DNA of 56,960 bases from Limosilactobacillus mucosae DSM 13345 (GTDB lineage Bacteria; Bacillota; Bacilli; Lactobacillales; Lactobacillaceae): NCBI RefSeq assembly GCF_001436025.1, contig NZ_AZEQ01000017.1, forward strand, positions 1 to 56,960, written 5' to 3'. This document shows positions 22,615-31,470 of the stretch, piece by piece (within the stretch, counting starts at the first letter, position 1; each line of letters begins with the position of its first letter). The notes beneath the pieces were generated by a model that saw only the letters and a program-made list of their open reading frames with translations, ran no database searches and was not told the DNA's origin. Made by a program: the position numbers and the translations under genes.

Positions 22615-23403
22615 TTAGTCATACAGATCTGGGCGCCGATCCTTAAATACCGGAATCGGACCACGCACCGTCTTTAATTCGTCCAGATCCAGCTCAGCAA
22701 ACGTCAGGCCTGCTTTTTCACCTGCATCGGCAATCACGTTCCCCAACGGATCAACGACCAGCGAGTGCCCATTGTAGCTGTTTTCGGCGTCATGACCAAC
22801 GCGATTGACCGCAACGACAAAAGCCTGATTCTCAATCGCGCGGGCCTTGACCAGTGCCTCCCACTGTTCAATCCGCGGCGTCGGCCATTCAGCTACGACA
22901 TAGATTACATCGGCACCCTGTTTGGCTACCGTCCGAAACCATTCTGGAAACCGCAGATCATAGCAGATGAAACTGGCACTCTTCACGCCTTTTAATTCAA
23001 AAAAGCTGCCTTGACTGCCTGCTTGAATGAATTCGTCTTCATGCATCAGACCAAACAGGTGCACCTTGTCATAGCTGCCGGTTATGTTCCCGTTTTGATC
23101 ATAGATATAGGTCGTATTGTAATATTGACCGCCAGCACGTACGGTTGCCACGGATCCACCCACGATGGCAATCTGATTTTCCTTAGCAGCACGAGAAAGC
23201 GTCTGCTTGGTTTGCCAGCCATCCTGATCAGCCAGCCGGGCCAATTCAGTCAAGGCATAGCCGGTATTCCACATTTCAGGAAATACCACCACGTCTGCGC
23301 CTGCTTTAGCCGCGTCTTTGACTGCCTGCGTAACCGTCTGATAGTTGCGGTCAGGTTCGCCCAATGCAATATCGATCTGGGCAACAGCTACCTTGAACGT
23401 CAT
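22615..23403 (-). CDS. Carbon-nitrogen hydrolase (omega-amidase/MtnU-like)
   Basis: Nitrilase-superfamily amidohydrolase, 262 residues, cytoplasmic. The catalytic triad is visible: Glu in VVFPEMWNTGY, Lys in YDKVHLFGLMHED and the nucleophile Cys in SASFICYDLRFPEWFR. Length and YDLRFPEWFR match the YafV/omega-amidase branch, which hydrolyses ketoglutaramate or ketosuccinamate formed by glutamine/asparagine transaminases. It lies immediately upstream of the aminotransferase in the same operon, supporting that pairing. The ATG at 23403 follows AAAAGGAG. Its leader is a T-box element (23422-23680). Confidence 0.87.
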   Translation of the reverse strand: MTFKVAVAQIDIALGEPDRNYQTVTQAVKDAAKAGADVVVFPEMWNTGYALTELARLADQDGWQTKQTLSRAAKENQIAIVGGSVATVRAGGQYYNTTYIYDQNGNITGSYDKVHLFGLMHEDEFIQAGSQGSFFELKGVKSASFICYDLRFPEWFRTVAKQGADVIYVVAEWPTPRIEQWEALVKARAIENQAFVVAVNRVGHDAENSYNGHSLVVDPLGNVIADAGEKAGLTFAELDLDELKTVRGPIPVFKDRRPDLYD

Positions 23404-23421
23404 AAAATCACTCCTTTTAAT

Positions 23422-23680
23422 AAAAAAGCCCGCCCTGGTTAAAGGACGAGTTTTTTCGTGATGCCACCTTTATTTGCCGTCTTGTCGCCAAAACAGCCTT
23501 ATCAAGTCATTGACTCAGCGAGATAACGGTCGCTTGCCGGTACTGACTACTTATTTCGCCAATACGCCATTAATCCAGGACCATCTTCATTGCCAAAGTC
23601 TGCTCTTTTCCACCAGCCAAGAGCTCTCTGAAAGGCTTAAAGCGACTACTCATCCCAGGGGCATCGTTTCGTTTTAATTA
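23422..23680 (-). promoter_or_regulatory. T-box riboswitch leader of the nitrilase/aminotransferase operon
   Basis: On the minus strand the leader starts after a TTGACA/TAGAAT promoter. It contains a Stem I region with AGAGAGCTCTTGGCTGGTGG, the T-box antiterminator sequence AAAGGTGGCATCACG (about 23457-23472), and a terminator hairpin AACTCGTCC/GGGCGGGCTT followed by TTTTTT (23422-23450). The probable specifier region reads GCAATGAAGATGGTCC; both plausible triplets are ATG, suggesting uncharged tRNA-Met as the signal. The T-box class is clear; the specificity is inferred and needs folding. Confidence 0.8.
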
Positions 23681-23687
23681 TGAGTTA

Positions 23688-23715
23688 ATTCTAATTACTT
23701 TTTAATGAATGTCAA
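23688..23715 (-). promoter_or_regulatory. Promoter of the T-box operon
   Basis: Minus strand TTGACA (23715-23710), 16-bp spacer, TAGAAT (23693-23688). Confidence 0.75.
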
Positions 23716-23741
23716 GGCTTATTTTTAAAATCAACAACGGC

Positions 23742-24938
23742 TCATTGGCAGTCGTCGTTTTGCTCAGTCGGCACCTTTTTTTGATTGATGCGGTTTAAGA
23801 AAATCATCAATCCACAGGCAATCCCGGCATAAACAGCACCGCCTGGCCCAACCGCGCTCAAGCCATGCATTTTAACCAGCAGACTGCCCGTTGCCGATCC
23901 TAACGCAATGCCAAAATTGGAAAAAATCGAGTTGATTGAAGATGCCATGACTAAAGAAGCCGGATAATCATGAGTCGCGATATCGATAAAGTGCAGCTGA
24001 ATCGGTGAATTGATCAGATACATCAGCGTGCCGATCAGCATAATCACGATCAAAGCAAGCCACCGCCAGTCAAGGCTGATCGCCAGCATAGCCAATAACA
24101 TGAGCTGCAGACCATGCACAAGCGGCATTTTCCGTAAGCCTCCCAGTTCAACCAACCGGCCAGAGAACTGATTGCTAAACAAAGACATCAAGCCATACAG
24201 AAATAAAAGCAGCGTAATCGCGCCCGTCTTAAAATGCAGCGGTCCCGCCAGCAGCGGTCTTAAATAAGTGTAGAAGGTATAGGTTGCGGCCAGATTAAAC
24301 ATCGGCAGCAGCATCCCGATATAAATGCGACGATCGCCAAAGATTTTAAACTGATCGCTGAATTGTCGTGACGCGCCCTGTCTGAGATCAATCGGCAGAC
24401 TGGCCCGCATCAGAAACAAAATAACCAGACTGACGAAAACGATCACGCCAAACGTGGTCCGCCAGCCAAAGTGCATTGAGATCCAGGTACCCACTGGAAC
24501 GCCAAAGACCGAGGCAATCGAAAAGCCGGAAAAAATCCAGGCAATCAATCCGGCTCTTTTTTCAAGCGGCGCCAGACTGTTGGCAAATGTCGTTGCAATC
24601 GAGATGATTACCCCAGAAACGATTGCCGTGATCACCCGCGCAGCTACCAGAATCGGATAGCTGGGCGCGGTCATCACCATTGCATTGCCTAGAATAAAAA
24701 CAATCCATAATGCCAGCTCGACTTTCAGCAGACTGCGCGTTCCAATCAGCATCGTAATCAAAGGCGTGCTGATCGCATAAACCAGTGCAAAGATCGTTAC
24801 CAGCAGTCCGACAACGGTCACCGGCTCATGAAACGTCTTGGCAATGTCAGGCAGGACGCCGACGATAATAAATTCGCTAAAGCCAAGGGCAAAGGCAATC
24901 AAGACCAATACCAGGCTCTGCATTCGATAATTTTTCAC
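23742..24938 (-). CDS. MFS transporter, DHA1 drug-efflux type
   Basis: Twelve-helix major facilitator protein, 398 residues, of the AraJ/YdhP-like DHA1 group. The first helix carries the group's FALGFSEFIIVGVLPDIAKT. TARVITAIVSGV-type sequence (AARVITAIVSGVIISIATTF) occupies helix 4 and FGVPVGTWISMHFGWRTTF matches motif C (G.P.G..I....GWR..F). Members export drugs, purines or sugars; the substrate here is unknown. The frame runs to 24965, but AAGGAG six bases before a GTG at 24938 (VKNYRMQSL) marks the likely start. Alone in its unit; I see no clear terminator. Confidence 0.87.
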   Translation of the reverse strand: MKNYRMQSLVLVLIAFALGFSEFIIVGVLPDIAKTFHEPVTVVGLLVTIFALVYAISTPLITMLIGTRSLLKVELALWIVFILGNAMVMTAPSYPILVAARVITAIVSGVIISIATTFANSLAPLEKRAGLIAWIFSGFSIASVFGVPVGTWISMHFGWRTTFGVIVFVSLVILFLMRASLPIDLRQGASRQFSDQFKIFGDRRIYIGMLLPMFNLAATYTFYTYLRPLLAGPLHFKTGAITLLLFLYGLMSLFSNQFSGRLVELGGLRKMPLVHGLQLMLLAMLAISLDWRWLALIVIMLIGTLMYLINSPIQLHFIDIATHDYPASLVMASSINSIFSNFGIALGSATGSLLVKMHGLSAVGPGGAVYAGIACGLMIFLNRINQKKVPTEQNDDCQ

Positions 24939-25013
24939 TTTTTTCTCCTTACTCCATAAATTCAAATCATTTTTAGTTTAGTCCTGTTTGATTTAGTTAG
25001 CCAGTCCATCAAT

Positions 25014-25052
25014 AAAAAAGATCCCAGCTGCCTAAAGCTTTAGACGGGGATC
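25014..25052 (-). terminator. Terminator of the exopolysaccharide operon
   Basis: Minus strand GATCCCCGTCTAAAGCTT...GGCAGCTGGGATCTTTTTT: an outer GATCCC/GGGATC stem with an internal pairing, followed by a T tract, just after the epimerase stop at 25069. Confidence 0.75.
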
Positions 25053-25068
25053 ATTCTTAAAATATGTA

Positions 25069-26178
25069 TTAGTTTTTAGTATTTAAGAACTGTTTGCAAA
25101 TGGCAACGATGCGCTCAGCAGCATGACCATCTCCATATGGATTAGGAGCCTGCGCCATTTTTTGATAGACGGTCTGATCACAAAGCAGCTCCTCCATTGC
25201 CTGGGCGACACGATTCGGATCCGTCCCTACCAAGCGCAGCGTGCCGGCCTTAACGCCTTCTGGACGCTCAGTCTCGTCACGCAGCACCAATACCGGCTTG
25301 TTTAGCGAGGGCGCCTCTTCCTGCACGCCGCCTGAGTCGGTCATAATCAGATAGCTGCGCGCGGCCAGATTATGAAAGTCAACCACGTCTAAAGGAGCAA
25401 TCAGATGGACACGGGGCTCGTCTTTAAATACCGCCTGGGCAGCCTGCTGCACCTTAGGACTTAGATGCACGGGATAAATAACCTCAACATCGGGATGCCG
25501 AGCCACTTCTTTTTTTATGACTTCAAAAACCCGCTGCATGGAGGCACCTTGGTTTTCGCGTCGATGCATCGTCAGCAGAATAATGCGCTGCTGGGGCGAG
25601 ATCTTAGCCAAAACGTCATGGTGATAATCGCTTTGAACCGTATACTGCAGGGCATCAATCGCGGTATTGCCGGTCACGAAGATCCGACTGGCCCGATGAT
25701 GCTCCTTTAGCAGATTGGCCTGACTGAGCTTGGTTGGCGCAAAATACAGATCGGCCAGGTCATCGGTCAATTGGCGATTCATTTCTTCTGGATATGGCGA
25801 ATACTTATCCCAGGTACGCAGACCAGCTTCCACATGGCCAATTGGAATCTGATGATAAAATGCACTAAGGCTGGCCGCCATGGTCGTACTGGTATCGCCA
25901 TGCACCAGAATCAGATCAGGCTTTTCCTGCTGCAAGACGCGTTCCATCCCCAGTAGAACCCGGCTGGTAATCTGGGTCAGCGTCTGATTTGGCGCCATGA
26001 TCTTTAAGTCGTAGTCGGGCTTAAAATCAAACACTTCAAAAACGGTCTGCAGCATTTCGCGGTGCTGGCCAGTCGTTACGACCACTGATTTTAAAGACGG
26101 GTCTTGGGCCAGCAGCTTGATTACTGGCGCCATCTTGATTCCTTCCGGCCGCGTACCGATTACCGTCATAATCTTCAT
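25069..26178 (-). CDS. wecB: UDP-N-acetylglucosamine 2-epimerase (non-hydrolysing)
   Basis: Cytoplasmic enzyme converting UDP-GlcNAc to UDP-ManNAc, 369 residues, full length. Motifs of the family: GTRPEGIKMAPVI at the N-terminus, VVTTGQHREML, LVHGDTSTTMAASL, GHVEAGLRTWDKYSPYPEE and the UDP-binding MTDSGGVQEEAPSLNKPVLV. Elsewhere it feeds teichoic-acid or capsule synthesis. Here it is the last gene of the exopolysaccharide operon, one base after the GH8 gene, suggesting that UDP-ManNAc or a derivative is a building block of the polymer, or that it supplies a second pathway. Catalytic identity is firm; the polymer role is inferred. Confidence 0.93.
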   Translation of the reverse strand: MKIMTVIGTRPEGIKMAPVIKLLAQDPSLKSVVVTTGQHREMLQTVFEVFDFKPDYDLKIMAPNQTLTQITSRVLLGMERVLQQEKPDLILVHGDTSTTMAASLSAFYHQIPIGHVEAGLRTWDKYSPYPEEMNRQLTDDLADLYFAPTKLSQANLLKEHHRASRIFVTGNTAIDALQYTVQSDYHHDVLAKISPQQRIILLTMHRRENQGASMQRVFEVIKKEVARHPDVEVIYPVHLSPKVQQAAQAVFKDEPRVHLIAPLDVVDFHNLAARSYLIMTDSGGVQEEAPSLNKPVLVLRDETERPEGVKAGTLRLVGTDPNRVAQAMEELLCDQTVYQKMAQAPNPYGDGHAAERIVAICKQFLNTKN

Positions 26179-26179
26179 T

Positions 26180-27325
26180 TTAGTTCAGTCCTTCCAAAGC
26201 CGCGATCACCGTAAGCGTCGCGTCATAATAGTTCTTACGCGTCAGAGGGCGGCTGAAGATGTACTTTTGACTGTCAAACAGATTGTCAAAGCCTTCGCCA
26301 CGATGATGACTGACGGCAAAAAAGATTGGTGCCGAAAAGCTGGCCGACTGATACTTAACCAGGCGTTTGCCGCTTAACGAGTAGCCGGCCGTGACATATT
26401 GCTGATGACTAAAGAAACGCAGCATCTTCCTTAATACTTTTTGAGCGCGCGGATCATCAGAAACTGCCATCATCATTGGCACCCGACAGGCATTAAAGTC
26501 ATAGCTGCCATCCTGTTTGGTAGAAATCGTCTTTGGCTTGACCGGCTTGGCAGAATTTCGGGTGATCCAGGCAAAATCCGGTACCAAACCGGTCTGATGC
26601 TGGCGGCTCAAGTCAACCAGTCGATCCAGCATTGCATTGTTGACGGTCTGCCAGCGCGAGTCGCCCGTTGTCTCAGCCAAGGTCTTAAACACAAACGGCA
26701 TCACGTCAGAAGTGCGCATCAGCCGCCAATATGGCGAGTCTTTGGTCACCCAGTCGCCAACCGTCAACGCTCTGGTCTGTGGATTATACTCATAGGCCAG
26801 AATGTCGCTGCTCAGTTTCTTAGCCAGGCTGCGATAATAGTCTGCTTTTGACGGCCACTGTCTGGCAGCCTGCGCCAATGCCATATCGATATACACATCG
26901 CCATCGGTTGCACTGTTGACGTCAGCCACCCACTGATGATGCCGGTTATAGTACTGCCGCCAAGACATCAGATACGTCGGCGTCTGGTGCTGATCGCCAA
27001 CGTAATCACGATGCGCCAGCCAATAGTTGACAAAGCGATCAAAATCCTGCCGACTCGCCCAGCCTTTTTTAGCGGCCATGATCGTAATCCACATGCCATA
27101 GCCCTGTGATTCAGACAGTGCGACCGGTTTTTGATGGTTGTTGTTCGTACTGGTATTGACAAACGACTGATCAGCTCTGGGATGCATGACATAGCTTTTT
27201 TCCCAGGTCCGATACATGTTCTGCTGCAGATAGACTGGATTGGTCAGCCGCACCCACAGCAAGGTTCCCAGATAAACCGCGGCAATCAGGCCAACAAAGA
27301 TCCAGGTATATTTATTGAGCTTCAT
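26180..27325 (-). CDS. Membrane-anchored glycoside hydrolase family 8 protein
   Basis: Signal-anchored extracellular glycosidase, 381 residues. An N-terminal helix (WIFVGLIAAVYLGTLLWV) is uncleaved or a signal anchor. The GH8 (alpha/alpha)6 domain shows the acid Glu in VALSESQGYGMWITIMAA and the base region NSATDGDVYIDMALAQAA. Bacterial cellulose and related polymer operons carry such a hydrolase (BcsZ) that trims or releases the nascent beta-glucan. Here it sits directly downstream of the processive synthase and before the epimerase, consistent with the same role. Both catalytic acids are present. Substrate (beta-1,4-glucan or another beta-linked polymer) is inferred. Confidence 0.88.
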   Translation of the reverse strand: MKLNKYTWIFVGLIAAVYLGTLLWVRLTNPVYLQQNMYRTWEKSYVMHPRADQSFVNTSTNNNHQKPVALSESQGYGMWITIMAAKKGWASRQDFDRFVNYWLAHRDYVGDQHQTPTYLMSWRQYYNRHHQWVADVNSATDGDVYIDMALAQAARQWPSKADYYRSLAKKLSSDILAYEYNPQTRALTVGDWVTKDSPYWRLMRTSDVMPFVFKTLAETTGDSRWQTVNNAMLDRLVDLSRQHQTGLVPDFAWITRNSAKPVKPKTISTKQDGSYDFNACRVPMMMAVSDDPRAQKVLRKMLRFFSHQQYVTAGYSLSGKRLVKYQSASFSAPIFFAVSHHRGEGFDNLFDSQKYIFSRPLTRKNYYDATLTVIAALEGLN

Positions 27326-27340
27326 TGCAATCTCCCATCA

Positions 27341-28651
27341 TCAATCATCAAAGCGCTTGGTCTTTACCCAGACGTTGCCGTTGCGGTGCAGGATCGCATC
27401 TAGAGTTACCGAGATGACCGCATGAACGGAAACGACGATAAACAGCTGCGAATAGGTAAAATAAGAGGCCAGGGCAAGCCAGAGCTGACTGGTAGTCGCC
27501 TGACCAAACTGCGTCGACATGGCAATACTGATCTGTAAAACGTACAGGTTGATCATCAAAAGCCAGTTGAATAAAAGCAGCTGCGCAATTAAGATGTTGC
27601 TTTCGCCAAAAGTAAACGGCACCGTCAGACTAGGCACTACCAACCGCAAAAGCAGCGTGACCACGTTGGCAAAAAAGATCACATCTGATAAAACGATCGC
27701 CGCATTGAACCAAAAGAACGTACATGAGTAATAAAACGTCTCCAGCTTAACGCGCCAGTTGCTGCGGTCAAACAGATGTCTAAAATTATGGATCACCACC
27801 TGATAGTTGCCCTTTGCCCAGCGCAGTCGCTGAAAGTAGTAGTCATGCACTGTCTCAGGCTCCTGCTGAAAGGCCTCCGAGTTATAGGCCAATGCAATCA
27901 AGCGGTTCTGCTGCATAATCTTAAACGAGATGTCGGTATCTTCAGTCAATGCCCCATTGCGCCAGCCGCCAATTGATTTAACGAATCTGGTCTGAATGAT
28001 GAAATTGGTTCCCGGAATCCGGCCAATCTTAAACATGTGCCAAATGCCGCAATGCTGGATTCGCTGGGTTACGACGATTTCTTGATTAATACAGCGCGTC
28101 AGAAAGTTCTGCTGTGCGTTTCGCGTTTTGTTGCGGCCAAACACCGCCACATAGCGTTCAGGATTTTCCAGCGCTTTTTGTACCAGAAAATACAGGGCAT
28201 TACGCTCGGGAATGGCATCCGCATCATAAACACCAATATATTCGCCATGTGCAATCTTTAGAGCATCGTTGAGCACGCCTGCCTTGCCGCCTGTACCGTG
28301 ACGATTGATGATCTTGACGTTGCGGCCAAAATAACGGGGCTGCGCAATCAAGCGGTGCATCTCCTTTAGCGTATCGTCAGTACAGTTATCGGCGTACAGC
28401 AGCAGCTCGACCTTGTCCTGGGGGTAGTTGAGCTCCAAAATCGCTTTGGCAGTCTGGGCAATCACGATTTCTTCATTATGAGCCGGCACGACCAGGGTGA
28501 TCATGGGATAGCGTTTCAATGGCAAGACATCAGCACGAATCTGGCTGTGCTTGAACCAAAAACTGGTTGCTCCGCTCAGCGTAATGATCGACATCAACAG
28601 TGAAAGCCAGATTGACACCAGCGTCACGACCATCATTATTTCACTGATCAT
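27341..28651 (-). CDS. Processive family 2 glycosyltransferase (BcsA/PgaC-like synthase)
   Basis: Membrane polysaccharide synthase, 436 residues. The N-terminal helix is followed by a cytosolic GT2 domain: TLVVPAHNEEIVIAQ, LLYADNCTDDTLKEM, the DxD motif YDADAIPERN, the acceptor-site Asp in GALTEDTDISFKI and the processivity motif QRLRWAKGN (QxxRW). It ends in three to four membrane helices. The D,D,D,QxxRW set is that of synthases of beta-linked homopolymers. No PilZ domain is present; c-di-GMP sensing, if any, would fall to the degenerate GGDEF partner. The start overlaps the preceding gene's end by 11 bases, indicating translational coupling. Confidence 0.92.
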   Translation of the reverse strand: MISEIMMVVTLVSIWLSLLMSIITLSGATSFWFKHSQIRADVLPLKRYPMITLVVPAHNEEIVIAQTAKAILELNYPQDKVELLLYADNCTDDTLKEMHRLIAQPRYFGRNVKIINRHGTGGKAGVLNDALKIAHGEYIGVYDADAIPERNALYFLVQKALENPERYVAVFGRNKTRNAQQNFLTRCINQEIVVTQRIQHCGIWHMFKIGRIPGTNFIIQTRFVKSIGGWRNGALTEDTDISFKIMQQNRLIALAYNSEAFQQEPETVHDYYFQRLRWAKGNYQVVIHNFRHLFDRSNWRVKLETFYYSCTFFWFNAAIVLSDVIFFANVVTLLLRLVVPSLTVPFTFGESNILIAQLLLFNWLLMINLYVLQISIAMSTQFGQATTSQLWLALASYFTYSQLFIVVSVHAVISVTLDAILHRNGNVWVKTKRFDD

Positions 28652-28877
28652 CAGCCGACTTCACCCCCAGTTCCTGCAACCGCCGCTTGATGTGTTCTTT
28701 AGGCGGTAGCTTTAAAAGATCATCTTTGGCCTGCGTTAAATCGTTTTTGACCAAGCCATGCGTTGCCATCTCCTCAATGCGATAGTAGATGATCCAGTTA
28801 CAGATAAACAAAACAACCATTGCCAGTAAAAAAAGCAGCGTAATTGCCGTCGCCAGCAAAAAAAAGATCCTAACCAT
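28641..28877 (-). CDS. Small membrane subunit of the exopolysaccharide operon
   Basis: 78 residues: one N-terminal membrane helix (FFLLATAITLLFLLAMVVLF and a few more) followed by a charged cytosolic tail (LTQAKDDLLKLPPKEHIKRR). No family recognised. Its start overlaps the upstream gene by 8 bases and its end overlaps the synthase gene by 11 bases, so it is translated with both and probably forms part of the synthase complex, as small accessory subunits do in other processive systems. That role is inference from position. Confidence 0.75.
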   Translation of the reverse strand: MVRIFFLLATAITLLFLLAMVVLFICNWIIYYRIEEMATHGLVKNDLTQAKDDLLKLPPKEHIKRRLQELGVKSADDQ

Positions 28878-29739
28878 CGATCACATTTCCTTTCAGATAT
28901 TCGGTCACAATGTCAGTCTCCATCTCACGCTGCAGGTGCCGACCAACTTTTTCAAACGTCATGAAGTGCGCCACGTTTTGACGATCGATTTTTTGCGTTC
29001 CCCATTTATACTGAGCCGCGGCCCCATTGACTTCAATCTCGCCAAGCAGTCTTTTGGTTTGATCATTCAGCTGCTTTAAGACCCGATCCGACAGTTCATT
29101 CGAAATAATCATGAACGTGGCGTTGCCAAGATAGTAAAGCGATTCAGAAGGCAGCCGATCAAGTTTCAGAACCCGGGCAATCTGTTGGAGCATCTGATTA
29201 TATTCCTGCTCATGAAACTGTTGAAACTGGGTGCTGTGTGCCCAATGAATGGCTGATACGTTGATCCAGAGGTTGACGTCGTCGCGATCATGAATATACA
29301 GTATGCACTTTTCATACAGCTTGACCGCATTATAGCGAGTCAGCAGCTTAGTGACGGGATCATAGTGGGCCGCGTATGACTGAATCTCGCTGCGGTTTTT
29401 GTCCAGCCAGCCCCAGCCAGTGATCATTTCTCTGGCGACTAAAGTTAACGAGGCAATCACGGGAAAAGTGAACAGCAAGGCCAGCTTGATCGGTGCCGCG
29501 ATCACTACATAACCAAGCAGCAGAATTGCACTGCCCAGCGTCGTTAATGCAATGATCAGCCAACTGATTAAGATGCTGGGAATCATCATCCCTACCAAAA
29601 CGCCCAATCCAATCATAACGGCCATGGCAATCATCATATTGGTCTGGTAAAGCGATGACCAGATGATCAAGGCCATCGAAGCAATGATTACCATCATAAT
29701 CGCCAATTGAAAAAACAGAATCGAATGTCGGCGAAACAT
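28870..29739 (-). CDS. Membrane protein with degenerate GGDEF domain
   Basis: 289 residues: five to six hydrophobic helices up to about residue 110, then a cytosolic domain that begins like a diguanylate cyclase (HYDPVTKLLTRYNAVKLYE, cf. D-x-L-T-x-L-x-N-R). The catalytic GGDEF loop is replaced by LGNATF (YYLGNATFMIIS). Without the GGDEF residues it cannot make c-di-GMP. Such relics often serve as allosteric c-di-GMP or protein-binding subunits. As first gene of the exopolysaccharide operon it is a good candidate regulator of the synthase. The ATG at 29739 follows GGAGGG; promoter at 29790-29818. Confidence 0.85.
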   Translation of the reverse strand: MFRRHSILFFQLAIMMVIIASMALIIWSSLYQTNMMIAMAVMIGLGVLVGMMIPSILISWLIIALTTLGSAILLLGYVVIAAPIKLALLFTFPVIASLTLVAREMITGWGWLDKNRSEIQSYAAHYDPVTKLLTRYNAVKLYEKCILYIHDRDDVNLWINVSAIHWAHSTQFQQFHEQEYNQMLQQIARVLKLDRLPSESLYYLGNATFMIISNELSDRVLKQLNDQTKRLLGEIEVNGAAAQYKWGTQKIDRQNVAHFMTFEKVGRHLQREMETDIVTEYLKGNVIDG

Positions 29740-29789
29740 TGTCATCCCTCCATACTAGTTTTTGATTGATAAAGATAAAACGTACCACT

Positions 29790-29818
29790 AATATAATTAT
29801 TTTTACTAAAAGTTACAA
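29790..29818 (-). promoter_or_regulatory. Promoter of the exopolysaccharide operon
   Basis: Minus strand TTGTAA (29818-29813), 17-bp spacer, TATATT (29795-29790). Confidence 0.6.
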
Positions 29819-30045
29819 TCGGTATATTTAATGATCAGAAGCTAACTATAAGTGATAGCAACGATCTGATAAAATTTAAACGGCCTTATTCCTATAATTA
29901 TTTTTATAAATAAATTTTTCCTAATTTTTGATTAAGCAAGCTGTAAGCAATGGCTTGATTTTATTGTGTTTCCGAATTCTTATCCGGTTTTATCGATTAC
30001 GTAAATATGGCTCGCTGGGTCTGGCCGGCATGACCTTAATCAATT
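29819..30045. other. AT-rich intergenic region upstream of the polysaccharide operon
   Basis: No gene seen. Very AT-rich upstream sequence, which may support promoter activity of the operon. Confidence 0.3.
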
Positions 30046-30078
30046 AAAAAAACTGCCAGCTAAACAGCTGACAGTTTG
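30046..30078 (-). terminator. Terminator of the aminotransferase gene
   Basis: Minus strand AAACTGTCAGCTGTTTAGCTGGCAGTTTTTTT: hairpin AAACTGTCAGCT/AGCTGGCAGTTT followed by T tract. Confidence 0.8.
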
Positions 30079-30141
30079 CATTTAATCAATTATAAATGTT
30101 GGCTGAAAAATCAATGAAACTAAACTCAATAATCGTTCGCA

Positions 30142-31335
30142 TTACTTGTTTTCATTAACGGCATCAGACAAGGCCTTTCCCAGACGCTTCAGACCTTCTT
30201 CGATCTTGTCTTCCTGCATGTTGGAGTAGTTCAGACGGAAGGTGCCTGGTTCTGGCTTACCGGCAAAGAATGGATCACCGGGCACGAAGGCAACCTTTTC
30301 CTTCAAGCACTTCTTGAACAGCTCAACCGTATCCGTAACCCCAGGAACCTTAACCCAAAGGAACATCCCGCCTTCTGGATTCGTGTACTTGACACCTTCT
30401 GGGAAGTACTTCTTCATGCCTTCAATCATCAGGTCCTTGCGCTTGCCATACAGAGCACTGATTTGGTCAACGTGCTTGTTGATGTCGTTTTGCGCAAAGA
30501 ATTCAACGACGGCCCATTGTGCCAATTGATCAGTGTGCAGGTCGGTTGACTGCTTCAGCACCGTCAGCTTGTCGATGACTTTCGGATCACCAAGAACCCA
30601 GCCCAAACGGAAACCTGGGGCCAAGATCTTAGAGAACGTGCTCATGTACAAAACATGGTCAGTCGTGTCAAATGCCTTGATAGCTGGTACGTGTTCACCT
30701 TCAAAGCGAATGTCGCCATATGGGTTGTCTTCCAGCACCATGACGTCGTATTTAGCTGCCAGTTCGGCAACCTTCTTACGGCGATCAACCGGCATCGTCT
30801 TGCCAGTTGGGTTTTGGAAGTTGGAAACCGTATATAGCAGCTTGGCCTTTGGGTGGTTCTTCAGCGCTTCTTCCAAGGCATCGACACGCAGCCCCTGGTC
30901 ATCTTGAGGAACGGAGACAAACTTGGCGCCATAGGAACGGTAGACATCCAGCGCACAAAGGTAGGTTGGATCCTCGACCAAGACTTCATCGCCTTCATCA
31001 ATAAAGGCCTTGCCGACCAGATCCAGCACTTGTTCAGAACCAGTCGTTACCATGACGTTTTCTACCTTTGAATCAATACCTTCACGTTCCTTAACGCGCT
31101 TGGTAATCAGTTCGCGCAGTTCCGTTACCCCGCGCGATGCACCATATTGCATGGCTTCGCGGCCGTGTTCGTCAAAAACCGTATCGACCGCTTTTTTCAT
31201 TTCTGCGACGGGGAACAGTTCTGGCGCTGGCAGGCCCCCGGCAAATGAAATTACTGATGGATCAGCCGCTGCTGCCAGGATTGCACCAACTGCGTCCGTA
31301 CCATCTGCTGGAACCCGTTTTGAAAATTGAACCAT
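30142..31335 (-). CDS. PLP-dependent aminotransferase, aromatic/branched type (AraT-like)
   Basis: Fold-type I aminotransferase, 397 residues, of the subgroup containing 2-aminoadipate and aromatic aminotransferases: VISFAGGLPAPELFPV, YGASRGVTELRELI, VEDPTYLCALDVYR, VSNFQNPTGKTM, LEDNPYGDIRF, PLP lysine in MSTFSKILAPGFRLGWV, and the C-terminal Arg in PGTFRLNYSNM. In lactobacilli such enzymes start catabolism of aromatic or branched amino acids for flavour compounds and redox balance. The exact substrate cannot be read. The GTG at 31344 is in frame, but the ATG at 31335 lies eight bases after AGGAG and is preferred. Monocistronic with its own terminator. Confidence 0.87.
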   Translation of the reverse strand: MVQFSKRVPADGTDAVGAILAAAADPSVISFAGGLPAPELFPVAEMKKAVDTVFDEHGREAMQYGASRGVTELRELITKRVKEREGIDSKVENVMVTTGSEQVLDLVGKAFIDEGDEVLVEDPTYLCALDVYRSYGAKFVSVPQDDQGLRVDALEEALKNHPKAKLLYTVSNFQNPTGKTMPVDRRKKVAELAAKYDVMVLEDNPYGDIRFEGEHVPAIKAFDTTDHVLYMSTFSKILAPGFRLGWVLGDPKVIDKLTVLKQSTDLHTDQLAQWAVVEFFAQNDINKHVDQISALYGKRKDLMIEGMKKYFPEGVKYTNPEGGMFLWVKVPGVTDTVELFKKCLKEKVAFVPGDPFFAGKPEPGTFRLNYSNMQEDKIEEGLKRLGKALSDAVNENK

Positions 31336-31470
31336 TCCGATCACTCCTATTCATTCTTAGAAACAAATTATTAATGAATCTCATTAAATTTTAATATGGC
31401 TATTATAATAGTCGCATTTTTTTAATTCTGCAAGTCCTTTTGGCAAAAAAAATTAAGTCGTAGCGATCTG

